DNA of 64,000 bases from Streptomyces sp. CG4 (GTDB taxonomy: Bacteria > Actinomycetota > Actinomycetes > Streptomycetales > Streptomycetaceae). Positions within the stretch are counted from its first letter, which is position 1, and each line of letters starts with the position of its first letter. The stretch spans positions 1,426,001-1,490,000 of the forward strand of contig NZ_CP163525.1 in assembly GCF_041080655.1 (NCBI RefSeq), given 5' to 3'. A model generated the notes under the pieces. That model did no database searches, had not been told where the DNA came from, and was given only the letters and a program-made list of their open reading frames with translations. Below, in pieces: positions 17,289 through 25,606 of the stretch. Made by a program: the position numbers and the translations under genes.

Positions 17289-17585
17289 ATGCCGCACGGC
17301 GACGCTCAACAACGCGACGCGAATCTCCGGCTGGGAGCCGCCGTGGCCGAGATCGAAGGGCTCTACACAGCCCTGCTGAGAACCAGGTCTCCCGGACGGC
17401 ACCAGCGACTGCGGGCCGAACTGGCACGCGCCGCCGAACGCCTTGCGGCGCTCGCGGCCGTTCCGGGGCAGAGGCAGGGGATTTCGCCCGTGCCCCGGAG
17501 ACGCACGCGCCGGGAACGACGGAGAGCACTGGCCGAACTGGGCGCAGCGTGGATCATCGAGCGCCACGGACGGAACAGGCACTGA
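17289..17585 (+). CDS. Hypothetical basic protein (98 aa)
   Basis: ATG 17289 follows GGAGAGGGAAAG. The product is Arg/Ala-rich, with a helical first half (LRLGAAVAEIEGLYTALLRT) and a very basic second half (PRRRTRRERRRALAELGAAW). It could bind nucleic acid or acidic partners, but no family is recognised. The STAS gene starts 18 bases after its stop, so the two are probably one transcript. Confidence 0.5.
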   Translation: MPHGDAQQRDANLRLGAAVAEIEGLYTALLRTRSPGRHQRLRAELARAAERLAALAAVPGQRQGISPVPRRRTRRERRRALAELGAAWIIERHGRNRH

Positions 17586-17603
17586 CGCGAAGGGGGACAC
17601 TCG

Positions 17604-18035
17604 ATGCCGGATCCCACACCCACCCCGCCACGCGGACACCGCACTCTCTGGAAGACCACTGGCGGCACACTGCGCCGCTTCGGGCGGCGCACGGTCCGCA
17701 CAAGGCAGGCCCGGGATCACGTCGTGGTCCAGCTGTCGGGGGAGATCATCGCGGCAGCCGCCGAACGTGTCGACAAGGGCCTGCGCAACGCCCTCCGAAC
17801 GCATCCCCTCGTTCTGGAGGTGGATCTCCAACGCGTCACCTTCATGACCACTGACGGCGGCCGCGCCTTCCTCCCTGCACTGCTTGAGGCACGCAAGTAC
17901 GGAATAAGGGTCATCGTCACCCACGCCGGCGCCGAGGCCCGCGGCACACTTCAACGGCTTGGCCTGAGCGGCATGCTCGACATCCACGAAGGGGACGCAC
18001 CTGACAATGGCGGGCCAGCCAACCGGACTTCATAA
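17604..18035 (+). CDS. STAS-domain anti-sigma factor antagonist-like protein
   Basis: Residues ~38-130 of 143 form a STAS domain: VVVQLSGEIIAAAAERVDKG, LVLEVDLQRVTFMTTDGGRA and the final helix before LSGMLDIHEG. The position of the usual phospho-Ser is occupied by Thr in FMTTDGG. A basic N-terminal extension of ~35 residues precedes the domain. Such proteins free sigma factors by binding RsbW-like kinases. No kinase lies beside it, but an HATPase protein is encoded within the element at 28165. Confidence 0.75.
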   Translation: MPDPTPTPPRGHRTLWKTTGGTLRRFGRRTVRTRQARDHVVVQLSGEIIAAAAERVDKGLRNALRTHPLVLEVDLQRVTFMTTDGGRAFLPALLEARKYGIRVIVTHAGAEARGTLQRLGLSGMLDIHEGDAPDNGGPANRTS

Positions 18036-18078
18036 CCAAGCGCGTGGATCCCAGGTTATTGCTCGGCAAAATCCTGGT

Positions 18079-18121
18079 GTGGCTTTGTCCACGAGATCCG
18101 GGCTCTCGTGAACAAAGCCAC
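18079..18121. terminator. Long bidirectional hairpin after the STAS gene
   Basis: GTGGCTTTGT and ACAAAGCCAC flank CACGAGA and TCTCGTG with one mismatched pair between them, giving a stem of about 17 pairs around a short loop. It lies 43 bases after the stop codon and looks like a Streptomyces factor-independent terminator without a T-run. Confidence 0.65.
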
Positions 18122-18219
18122 CCCGGCGTGAGCGCCACCTCGGTCACCGGTACCGGCTCGACCCCACATGCACGCTCCCCGCCTACCCCACGCTGTCATT
18201 GCGCTGAACGGGAGTTCGT

Positions 18220-18235
18220 TTGCTAGATTGCGCAA
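18220..18235. promoter_or_regulatory. TTGC-N8-GCAA operator candidate before the LCP gene
   Basis: TTGCTAGATTGCGCAA lies 88 bases before the LCP start in an A+T-rich patch (CTAATTAATCAAC follows). Both half-sites match the consensus exactly. Confidence 0.55.
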
Positions 18236-18322
18236 CTAATTAATCAACGATGCCTCACTTCGCCCGACGGACACGGACGCCCCCGACGGCGTCCTGGGCC
18301 TGACCGTTTATGGGAGTGGGAG

Positions 18323-20038
18323 ATGCCTGACCTGCGGGACGGCTCCACCGGCCGCGCCACTCGCCGCCGTGGCACCCAGGTGCCCCGCCAGCGTACGGAC
18401 GGGCCCTCCGGCGGTCGTCGTCCCCCCGGCCGGGCCGCCGCGCGGGCGGCGGCCTCTCGATCCGCCGGCCAGGGAAGCGCACGGCGCCGTGTCCGGCCGG
18501 CGAGCCGGGGCAGACGGATACTGCGGGCGGCCGGGATCTGCCTGGCTCTCGTGGTGCTGGCCGCGGGTGGTGCCGGGTGGTGGTTGTACCAGCACCTCGA
18601 CGGCAACATCACGAGTGTCTCGCTCGACGGCAAAGGTGGCACCGAGAAGGCAGACGCCTTCGGCCGCACCCCGATCAACATCCTGGTGATCGGCTCGGAC
18701 GGCCGTACGAGCGCGGAGGACTGCAAGCTGGGCGGCGGCTGTTCGCAGACCGGTGTGCAGTCCGGCAACGGGAACGCGGACGTGGAGATGGTGGTCCACA
18801 TCGCCGCGGACCGCTCCAACGCCACCGTGATGAGCATCCCCCGCGACACCATGACCAACGTCCCGGCCTGCAAGGACAGCGCGGGTGGCACCTCCACGTC
18901 CGGCTACTACGGCCAGATCAACAGCGCCCTGTCGTACGGCCCGGCCTGCCAGGTGGCCACCATCCACCAGCTCACCGGGATCCCCATCGACCACTTCGTC
19001 AAGCTCGACTTCGCCGGTGTGGTGAGCATGTCCGACGCGGTCGGCGGTGTGGACGTGTGCGTCAGCGACAACGTGTACGACACCTACTCGCATCTGAAGC
19101 TGTCCAAGGGCACCCACACCCTCAAGGGCGTCGGGGCCCTGGAGTTCGTCCGCTCCCGGCACGGCTTCGGCGACGGCAGCGACCTGGGCCGCACCTACGC
19201 CCAGCACATGTTCCTCAGTTCGATGATCCGCAAGTTCAAGAGCGCCGGCACCCTGACCGACCCCACGGCCGTCTACGACCTGGCCAACGCGGCGACCAAG
19301 GCCCTGACCGTGGACGACGGCCTGGGCAGCATCAGCAAACTGGCGGGCCTGGCTTCCGCCGTGAACAAGGTCCCCTCTCACCGGATCACCTTCACCACCA
19401 TGCAGACCGCCCCCGACCCCGACAGCAAGGACCGCGTGGTACCCGGCGCCGGGGCCAAGTCATTGTTCGCGACCATCGCCAACGACCAGTCCCTGACCGG
19501 CGACTCGGGGAAGAAGTCCACGGCGCCCACCGCGACCCCCCAGGCGGTCGACCCCTCCCAGATCGCCGTGAAGATCGAGAACGGCACCGGCACCACCGTG
19601 CCGCGCGCCTCCGAACTCGCCACCGCCCTCACCGGCAAGGGCTTCAGTTCGGGCACGACCACGGCCAACGCCCCCGGCACGACGACAACCACGACCCTCA
19701 CCTACGGCGCCGACCAGAAACCCCAGGCCCAGGCGGTGGCCAAGGCGCTCGGCCTGCCCTCCTCACATCTGAAGCAGGGCAGCGCCGACGGCCTGACCCT
19801 CGTGATCGGCAGCGACTGGCCCAGCGGCACCACCTACCCCAGTGGCAACGGCGGCAGTTCCTCCCCGGCGCCCGCCGACACCCATGCCGCGGTCGGAGGC
19901 GCCCATGCGGAGACCGCCGACCAGTCCAAGAGCTGCGCCCAGGTCAGCCCGTACAAGACCGTCCAGCTGAACGGCGTCCACATGACCCCCGCCCAGGCGT
20001 ACGCCGCCGCCACCAACCAGCCCGACTCAGACCGCTGA
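18323..20038 (+). CDS. LytR-CpsA-Psr (LCP) family cell-wall glycopolymer transferase
   Basis: The 571-residue protein has a ~70-residue Arg/Pro-rich cytoplasmic N-terminus, one membrane helix (ILRAAGICLALVVLAAGGAG) and the LCP domain at ~110-290. The domain has NILVIGSDGR, the NADVEMVVHI and MSIPRDTM blocks, and the catalytic-type arginines in ALEFVRSRH. A C-terminal LytR_C domain (KIENGTGTTVPRASELATAL) covers ~410-500, followed by a Ser/Thr/Pro-rich end with one Cys. LCP enzymes transfer undecaprenyl-linked polymers to peptidoglycan outside the membrane. The start is ATG 18323 with GGGAGTGGGAG upstream. Confidence 0.92.
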   Translation: MPDLRDGSTGRATRRRGTQVPRQRTDGPSGGRRPPGRAAARAAASRSAGQGSARRRVRPASRGRRILRAAGICLALVVLAAGGAGWWLYQHLDGNITSVSLDGKGGTEKADAFGRTPINILVIGSDGRTSAEDCKLGGGCSQTGVQSGNGNADVEMVVHIAADRSNATVMSIPRDTMTNVPACKDSAGGTSTSGYYGQINSALSYGPACQVATIHQLTGIPIDHFVKLDFAGVVSMSDAVGGVDVCVSDNVYDTYSHLKLSKGTHTLKGVGALEFVRSRHGFGDGSDLGRTYAQHMFLSSMIRKFKSAGTLTDPTAVYDLANAATKALTVDDGLGSISKLAGLASAVNKVPSHRITFTTMQTAPDPDSKDRVVPGAGAKSLFATIANDQSLTGDSGKKSTAPTATPQAVDPSQIAVKIENGTGTTVPRASELATALTGKGFSSGTTTANAPGTTTTTTLTYGADQKPQAQAVAKALGLPSSHLKQGSADGLTLVIGSDWPSGTTYPSGNGGSSSPAPADTHAAVGGAHAETADQSKSCAQVSPYKTVQLNGVHMTPAQAYAAATNQPDSDR

Positions 20039-20054
20039 CCCGTAGGCAACCGCC

Positions 20055-20417
20055 TCAGGCACCGGGGGCGCGCCATCGGAGAGACGGGCCGGGCTCCGCC
20101 CCGGCCCGAGCGGCCAGCTGGCCGATCAACTCCCTTACGACGGTGGAAGCATCGGTGTCGGCGGCGAAGTAGACCTGGCGTCGGCCCTCGCGCCGGGAGC
20201 CGACGAGGCCCGCCAGCTTCAGCTTCGACAGGTGCTGGCTGACCGCGGGCATCGCCGCCTCCACCTGGTCGGCCAGGCCGGTCACGTCGTTCTCACCCTG
20301 AGAGAGCACCCACAGCAGATGCAGCCGCACCGAGGACGCCAGCAGCCCGAACAGCACGCCCGCCTCCGCGAGCACGTCGGCAGACGGATCGACGCGTCTG
20401 CCGGCCTCTGCTGCCAC
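20055..20417 (-). CDS. ArsR/SmtB-type transcriptional repressor
   Basis: The 120-residue protein has a winged helix of ArsR type: LFGLLASSVRLHLLWVLSQG, then GLADQVEAAMPAVSQHLSKL (recognition helix SQHLSKLK) and the wing GLVGSRREGRRQVYFAA. There is no CxC in helix 3, so the ArsR arsenic site is absent. Asp/His ligands at the C-terminal helix (DTDAS) could give an α5-type metal site, which is uncertain. It is the only repressor inside the 9-26 kb cell-envelope/Mg2+ block and so the first candidate to bind the TTGC-N8-GCAA sites, but no clear copy is seen before its own gene. Confidence 0.85.
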   Translation of the reverse strand: MAAEAGRRVDPSADVLAEAGVLFGLLASSVRLHLLWVLSQGENDVTGLADQVEAAMPAVSQHLSKLKLAGLVGSRREGRRQVYFAADTDASTVVRELIGQLAARAGAEPGPSLRWRAPGA

Positions 20418-20560
20418 GTCTCCTCCCGCTTCGCATGGATCACTTCGTGCCTTGACGCTCAGTCTAGTTGCCCAGTCGGACGTACATGGGGCGCTCGCAT
20501 CCCACAGCGTGCTGCGGATCAGGGTCCGCGCACCGGGTTGACTCGGCGCTGATGCCGGCC

Positions 20561-20825
20561 TCAGACGTTGACGCCGTAGTCCTGGGTGATGCCGTGCAGA
20601 CCGGAGGCATAACCCCGGCCGATGGCGTGGAACTTCCGTTCGCCGTCGTAACGGTAGACCTCGCCGAAGACCATCGCGGTCGCGGTGGAGGCGTCCTCGG
20701 TCAGGTCGTCACGCGCGATCTCGCGGCAGTCGGCCTGGTTGACCACGCGGATGAAGGCGTCGCGGACCTGACCGAAGCTCTGCCCACGCTGCTCGGCCTC
20801 GTAGCTGGAGACCCCAGTTGCGGAG
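20561..20825 (-). pseudogene. 5'-truncated TerD-family tellurium-resistance protein
   Basis: The last ~80 residues of a TerD protein are present: FGQVRDAFIRVVNQADCREI, DDLTEDASTATAMVFGEVYR, RKFHAIGRGYASGLHGITQD and the family's terminal YGVNV. The first ~110 residues are gone; upstream of EAEQRGQSFG the frame has no TerD similarity. It is a dead fragment. The bases from 20826 to 21062 include a piece of another lost ORF (VAYVRDREIADRLSLAIRKA) and nothing intact. Confidence 0.75.
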
Positions 20826-21062
20826 GTGTGGGGCCGGAGAAGCCCGGACTGCCGACCAGGGCGTCCACTCCGTCCCTCAGGAGCAACGGCCCCAAGAGCT
20901 GTGAGACTGCGCGGCACGCCTGCGGCGGGCGTTTCCGCGATCACCCCCCAGCTTTGCGGATCGCCAAACTGAGCCGATCGGCGATCTCGCGGTCACGGAC
21001 ATAGGCCACGTGGTGATGGATCAGTGCCGCTGGGGGCGTGCTGTGCCCCAATCTGCCCGGGG

Positions 21063-21848
21063 TTACTGCAGGACCCCGACCGCGCGCGAGATGATCAGCG
21101 CCAGGGTCAGCAGCGAGATCGTGGATTGTGTCGCCATCAGCAGTTTCACCCACCGGGACAGCGGCATGGTGTCGGTGGGGCTGAAGGCGGTGGCGTTGGT
21201 GAGGGCGACATAGAGGTAGTCCATGTACTGCGGCTCCCAGTCCTGGGGCGCGATGCCCTCCTGTTGCATCTGGGGGAAGAGGAAGTCCGGGTGTTGGTGC
21301 GTGCCCAGGGCGCGGGCCACCGGGCCGCCCCGGTCCCACTCCCAGTACCAGAGGCTGAAGGCGATGACGTTGGTCAGCCAGATGCCGCCGCCCGTCGTCA
21401 GCAAGGCCGCGGCATTGGAGCCCTCGGTGCCGTGCAGCAAGTCGCGTACCAGGATGACGGCCGACCAGCCGTTGGCCAGGCTGACCGCGGCGGCCAGCAG
21501 CAAGCCCAGTGCGCGCAGCAGACGGGAGCGATGCTCGATCCGCCGGTGCGGATGGGCTATCCACAGCGCCGCCATCATGACCAGCTCCAGGGCGGGCAGC
21601 AGCCAGTGCGGGTGGATGCTGAGCCGTGCCGGAAGCGCCCACTGCACCCAGACGGCGACCAGCAGCGCCGCCATCACGGCCCAGCGTTGCTCGCCCTGGG
21701 TACGCCGCTGCCACGCGGGACGCTCGGACTCGGATAGCTGATCGGCCGGAGCGAGCAGGCCCTCGATCCGTTCCAGGCGGACATGCAGTATCTCGGTCCA
21801 ATGCTCGGGGCCAGGACGCTGCGGGTTCGGGGTGTCATGGGTGGTCAC
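21063..21848 (-). CDS. Multi-pass membrane protein resembling two-helix ion channel domains
   Basis: The 261-residue product starts at GTG 21848. A ~60-residue cytoplasmic N-terminus leads into hydrophobic helices (WAVMAALLVAVWVQWALPAR, LLPALELVMMAALWIAHP, LRALGLLLAAAVSLANGWSA, LTTGGGIWLTNVIAFSLWYW). The last part (DYLYVALTNATAFSPTDTMP, then VKLLMATQSTISLLTLALII) sits where a K+ channel pore helix and inner helix would be, but no TVGYG filter is present. Homologues are common in Streptomyces and unassigned. Its promoter region carries tandem TTGC/GCAA half-sites. Confidence 0.7.
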   Translation of the reverse strand: MTTHDTPNPQRPGPEHWTEILHVRLERIEGLLAPADQLSESERPAWQRRTQGEQRWAVMAALLVAVWVQWALPARLSIHPHWLLPALELVMMAALWIAHPHRRIEHRSRLLRALGLLLAAAVSLANGWSAVILVRDLLHGTEGSNAAALLTTGGGIWLTNVIAFSLWYWEWDRGGPVARALGTHQHPDFLFPQMQQEGIAPQDWEPQYMDYLYVALTNATAFSPTDTMPLSRWVKLLMATQSTISLLTLALIISRAVGVLQ

Positions 21849-21869
21849 GGGCCCATTCTCGCCAGATGC

Positions 21870-21893
21870 TTGCTGCATTACGCAAGTATGCAA
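21870..21893. promoter_or_regulatory. Tandem TTGC/GCAA operator candidate
   Basis: TTGCTGCATTACGCAA (21870-21885) overlaps a second 16-mer with the same spacing, TTACGCAAGTATGCAA (21878-21893). On the minus strand the latter reads TTGCATACTTGCGTAA, close to the site before the intact rodA-like gene. It lies 22 bases before the GTG of the minus-strand membrane protein gene. Confidence 0.5.
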
Positions 21894-21953
21894 CTTATCT
21901 GGCCGTGCGGGAGTCCAAGCACGCAGCGCCTGTAACCGGCCACATAGGCTGAG

Positions 21954-22610
21954 GTGACCAGCGTGAAGAGCTTCTCCGTCTCGGGGTATGGGCCCGAACG
22001 GCCCCGGTGGACACGGCTCTTCGCGCGCGATTCCGTGGTCCGGCGGCTGGACTGGCCGATACTGCTGTCGGCCCTCGCGCTGTCGTTCATCGGCCCGCTG
22101 CTCGTGTACTCGGCGACCCGCAACCGGACCACCACCAACCAGGGCGACCCGCACTACTTCCTGGTCCGGCATCTGATGAACTTCGGCATCGGGTTCGTCC
22201 TGATGGCCGGCACCCTCCGGCTGGGCCACCGCGCCCTGCGCAACGCCGTGCCGGCCCTCTACGGCCTGTCCGTCCTCGGCGTGCCGGCGGTGCCCACCCC
22301 GCTCGGCGCGAACTCAACGGCAACCGCAACCGGTCGTGCTGGGCGGCGGATTCTCGCTCCAGCCCTCGGAGTTCGTGAAGGTCTCGATCGTCCTGGGCAT
22401 GGCGATGCTGCCCTCGGCGCAGGTCGACGCGGGATCGTCGCCTGGTTCTCCTTCCAGTCCTTCGAGAACATCGGCATGGCGCTCGGCATCATGCCGATGG
22501 CAGGCATCCCGCTGCCCTTCGTCTCCTACGGCGGCTCGTCCATGTTCGCCGTGTGGGTGGCCGTGGGACTCCTCCAGTCCATCAGGGTCCAGCGGCCTGT
22601 GCAGGCCTAG
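21954..22610 (+). pseudogene. Broken FtsW/RodA-family gene
   Basis: The N-terminus is a normal RodA start (SVVRRLDWPILLSALALSFI, GPLLVYSATRNRTT). The conserved GFSLQPSEFVKVSIVLGMAM block lies in a different frame near 22346, and the family's C-terminal block (SFENIGMALGIMPMAGIPLP, FVSYGGSSMFAVWVAVGLLQ) follows after a large internal deletion. About half of the ten helices are missing. An intact paralogue follows at 23630. SEDS proteins polymerise peptidoglycan, and this one cannot. Confidence 0.8.
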
Positions 22611-23506
22611 CCCAGCGCCACCGCCAGCGTCCCGGTCCGCCCGGGATCGGGTGCGGTGTGTGTCCAGCCGCGGTCCGCAGTAGTGCTGCTCCAGCGTCGG
22701 CCGTCGAACGTCACGGACGTGGCGTGCAGTTCGGTGGCGTGGCAGACCAGCCACAGGGCGAGGGACCAGCCCGTGGAAGTCTGATCGGTCGCGATCGGGT
22801 AGCTGACGCTGTTGCCGCCGGTCGCGGGCAGGGCGGCCGGCGCCCCGCCGAACTCCCGCCTGACGGCTGCGGCGACACGGCCACCGGCCTCGCTCACGGC
22901 GCCCGCCGCACCGCTTCCTGCGTCCGAGGGGGCCGGATCGGCCCCGCTCACCGTGCAGTTCAGTGCCGGTCCCTCTCGTCCCGTCAGTACGTCGGCGAGT
23001 GTCGCCGCCATGTCCTCGTGCTGGGCGTACGCTTCCGGGTAGCCGCTGTGCTGGACCTGCTGCGCGGCTTCGGTGACGGGCAGGCCGAGGTAGTCCGGCA
23101 CCTTGACCAGCGCGTCGAAGAACCTGCCCGACGCGTAGGCGGGGTCGCGGATCTGTGCGGGGCTGCCCCAGCCCTGGGACGGGCGCTGCTGGAAGAGGCC
23201 GAGGGAGTCCCGGTCCCCGTAGGTGAGATTGCGGAGTTTGGACTCCTGGATCGCGGTCGCCAGGGCGATGGTTACGGCCCGTTCCGGCAGGCCGCGCGCG
23301 TGAGCCACGGCCGCGATGGTCGCGGCGTGGGACGCCTGGTCCAGATCGAGCGTGACCGTCGTACCATCCGGGCCGTGCGCGGTGCACTCATCGGGAGTCG
23401 CCGAGCGGATGAACCGGACGGCGAGATAGCTCACGAGTGCCAGGACCACGCACACCCCGATCAGCACTGCCCACGCCTTGCGGCGCCCCCTCCTGCGTGC
23501 CGCCAC
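22607..23506 (-). CDS. Membrane-anchored lysozyme/transglycosylase-like protein
   Basis: The 299-residue product has a basic N-terminus, one membrane helix (KAWAVLIGVCVVLALVSYLA) and an extracytoplasmic domain with IALATAIQESKLRNLTYGDR, DSLGLFQQRPSQGWG and YPEAYAQHEDMAATLADVLT. The E in AIQESK and the GLFQQRPS block resemble the soluble lytic transglycosylase fold. This family is widely conserved in Streptomyces. A predicted catalytic Glu near residue 87 is an inference. It is divergent from the rodA-like gene with a shared control region and overlaps the end of the broken rodA copy by four bases. Confidence 0.75.
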   Translation of the reverse strand: MAARRRGRRKAWAVLIGVCVVLALVSYLAVRFIRSATPDECTAHGPDGTTVTLDLDQASHAATIAAVAHARGLPERAVTIALATAIQESKLRNLTYGDRDSLGLFQQRPSQGWGSPAQIRDPAYASGRFFDALVKVPDYLGLPVTEAAQQVQHSGYPEAYAQHEDMAATLADVLTGREGPALNCTVSGADPAPSDAGSGAAGAVSEAGGRVAAAVRREFGGAPAALPATGGNSVSYPIATDQTSTGWSLALWLVCHATELHATSVTFDGRRWSSTTADRGWTHTAPDPGRTGTLAVALG

Positions 23507-23545
23507 GCCGACCCTCCTCTTACCTGGCCTCGGCTACAGTTTCAG

Positions 23546-23561
23546 TTGCATTGTTGCGCAA
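23546..23561. promoter_or_regulatory. TTGC-N8-GCAA operator candidate between divergent wall genes
   Basis: TTGCATTGTTGCGCAA is an exact match to the consensus, in an A+T-rich patch ending CCATATAACCC. It lies 40 bases from the lysozyme-like gene start and 85 bases from the rodA-like start, so it could control both. Confidence 0.6.
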
Positions 23562-23629
23562 CCATATAACCCTGTTGGCCGGGTCCCGGAGCGGGATTCG
23601 AGGGGGTGGACCCGATCGAGGGGGAAAGC

Positions 23630-25057
23630 ATGACTGGTCGGCGTGGACCGGCGAAACTGGCCGTGCGGACGGGCAGGTCGGGACGCCTGAGCGACCGGAA
23701 CCTGGAGCTGGTCCTCCTGCTCGGCGCGGTCCTCATCTGCTGCTACGGCTATGCCGAGACGGCTCTTGCCGTCAGCGGCGAGCTGCCGCCGAGTATGGCG
23801 CTGACGTGCCTGGCGTCGGTCGTACTGCCCGTGGTGTGCCATGTCGCCGTACGCCGGTTCGCGCCCAACGCCGATCCACTGATCCTGCCGCTGGCCACCC
23901 TGCTCAGTGGTCTGGGGCTCGTCCTCATCCACCGGCTCGACCTCGCCTACGCGGCCCACTACCGCCACGCGACGGCTGCGGTGTCCGGGCAGCTGATGTG
24001 GTGCGGCATCGCCGTGGTGGTGTTCGCCGCCGCGGTGGCGCTGCTCAGGGACCACCGCAGGCTGCAACGCTATCCGTACGTCACGATCGCCGTGGGCATG
24101 GTCCTGCTGATGGCTCCGGCGTTCTATCCCGGTGATGTCTACGGCGCGAAGCGGTGGATCTTCATCGGGCCGCTGTCCTTCCAGCCCGGCGAGTTTGTGA
24201 AGATCGTCATCGTGGTGTTCTTCGCGGGATACCTGACCATGCGCAGGGACGCCCTCGCGCTCGCCGGTCGGCGCCTCATGGGCATGTACCTGCCGCGGGG
24301 GAGGCAGCTGGGCCCGGTCGCGGCCGTGTGGATCCTCAGCCTGCTCGTCCTGGTCTTCGAGCGAGACCTCGGTACCTCGCTGATCTTCTTCGGCCTGTTC
24401 GTGATCATGTTGTACATCGCCACCGAGCGCACCAGCTGGGTGGTGTTCGGCGTCGCGATGTTCGCCGTCGGCGCCTTCGTCGTCGGCTCCTTCGAACCGC
24501 ACGTGCACGGCCGTGTCGTCGCCTGGCTGCACCCCATGGACATCTTTCTGCCGCCCGACAAGCGCCCGCCGGGCCTGATCTCGGACCAGGCCGCGCAGGC
24601 CCTGTTCAGCTTCGGCTCGGGCGGCATCCTCGGCACCGGCCTCGGCCAGGGCCACCCGGAGCTCATCGGCTTCGCCGGGCGCAGCGACTTCATCCTCACC
24701 ACGGTCGGCGAGGAACTCGGCCTGGTCGGGGTGACGCTCGTCATCCTGCTCTACGCGCTGCTCGCCGAGCGCGGCCTGCGGACGGCCCTCACGGTCACCG
24801 ACCCGTTCGGCAAGCTGCTCGCCGGCGGTCTGGCCGCGGCACTCGTCCTGCAGGTCTTCGTCGTGTGCGGCGGTGTCACCGGGCTCATCCCGCTGACCGG
24901 CAAGGCCCTGCCCTTCCTCGCCCAGGGCGGCTCGTCCATGGTCGCCAACTGGCTGCTGGTCGCCGTCCTGATCAAGGTCAGCGACACCGCCCGCCGGCCC
25001 CCGCCCGAACCAGCCTCCGACGTCAGCGCCGCCGAGACCCAGTTGGTACGGCCGTGA
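23630..25057 (+). CDS. FtsW/RodA/SpoVE (SEDS) family peptidoglycan polymerase
   Basis: The 475-residue protein has about twelve hydrophobic helices and the SEDS signatures: AKRWIFIGPLSFQPGEFVKI near residue 180, ERDLGTSLIFFGLFVIMLYI with the catalytic-type Asp near residue 245, and GLIPLTGKALPFLAQGGSSM near residue 430. SEDS proteins polymerise lipid II glycan strands with a partner class B PBP; no PBP gene lies nearby. I chose ATG 23630 with GAGGGGGAAAG; a GTG at 23606 is possible. It is an accessory paralogue, preceded by a broken copy. Confidence 0.92.
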   Translation: MTGRRGPAKLAVRTGRSGRLSDRNLELVLLLGAVLICCYGYAETALAVSGELPPSMALTCLASVVLPVVCHVAVRRFAPNADPLILPLATLLSGLGLVLIHRLDLAYAAHYRHATAAVSGQLMWCGIAVVVFAAAVALLRDHRRLQRYPYVTIAVGMVLLMAPAFYPGDVYGAKRWIFIGPLSFQPGEFVKIVIVVFFAGYLTMRRDALALAGRRLMGMYLPRGRQLGPVAAVWILSLLVLVFERDLGTSLIFFGLFVIMLYIATERTSWVVFGVAMFAVGAFVVGSFEPHVHGRVVAWLHPMDIFLPPDKRPPGLISDQAAQALFSFGSGGILGTGLGQGHPELIGFAGRSDFILTTVGEELGLVGVTLVILLYALLAERGLRTALTVTDPFGKLLAGGLAAALVLQVFVVCGGVTGLIPLTGKALPFLAQGGSSMVANWLLVAVLIKVSDTARRPPPEPASDVSAAETQLVRP

Positions 25058-25094
25058 GCCCGGCATCCTGTTCGGGGACCGAGTGGAGGCACCG

Positions 25095-25538
25095 ATGTTC
25101 GACGTGAGCCCCCTGGACCTGCTCGTCCTGGGGATCATGATCATCCTGCTCTTCGGTCCCGACAAGCTGCCCGAGGTCATACAGAAGGTGACCGGGTTCC
25201 TTCGGAATGTCCGCGCGTTCTCCGAGGCCGCCAAGGAGGACGTCCGCTCGGAACTGGGTCCGGAGTTCAAGGACCTGGAGCTGGAGGACCTGCACCCGAA
25301 GACGTTCGTGCGCAAGCACCTCCTCGACGGCGACGGCCTCGCGATCGAGGAGATCCGCTCCGCCCTGGATCCGAGGGCGGAGCTGGCGGAACTGGCCGAC
25401 GCGATGAACGGCGAGCCGAGCGAGTCGACCGAGCGGGCCGCGCGAACCGAGCCGACCGGTCGGACCGGGAGCGGGGCAAGCCGAGCGGCCTCGCCGGAGC
25501 AGGCTCCCGCGCACGCCTACGATCCCGACGCCACCTGA
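25095..25538 (+). CDS. TatA/TatB-type Sec-independent translocase subunit
   Basis: The 147-residue protein has the TatB layout: a short N-terminal membrane helix with Asp in front (MFDVSPLDLLVLGIMIILLF), the hinge FGPDKLPEVI, an amphipathic helix (VTGFLRNVRAFSEAAKEDVR) and a long acidic, flexible tail. TatB initiates substrate binding with TatC. No tatC is nearby, and the main Streptomyces tat genes lie elsewhere, so this is an accessory copy. It starts 38 bases after the rodA-like gene and was probably co-transcribed with it. Confidence 0.85.
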   Translation: MFDVSPLDLLVLGIMIILLFGPDKLPEVIQKVTGFLRNVRAFSEAAKEDVRSELGPEFKDLELEDLHPKTFVRKHLLDGDGLAIEEIRSALDPRAELAELADAMNGEPSESTERAARTEPTGRTGSGASRAASPEQAPAHAYDPDAT

Positions 25539-25606
25539 GCCACGACGAGCCGTCAGGCGACCTGGGCTGCACCGAGCGATCAGGGATACGGCGGAGGACC
25601 GGCCCG

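Noticed and set aside
20055..20417. Arsenic-sensing ArsR
   Set aside because: No CxC motif in the recognition region and no ars genes nearby, so only the family fold is claimed.
23534..25315. Long minus-strand ORF opposite the rodA-like gene
   Set aside because: Low-complexity Glu/Asp/Gln/His-rich product antisense to a clear SEDS protein.
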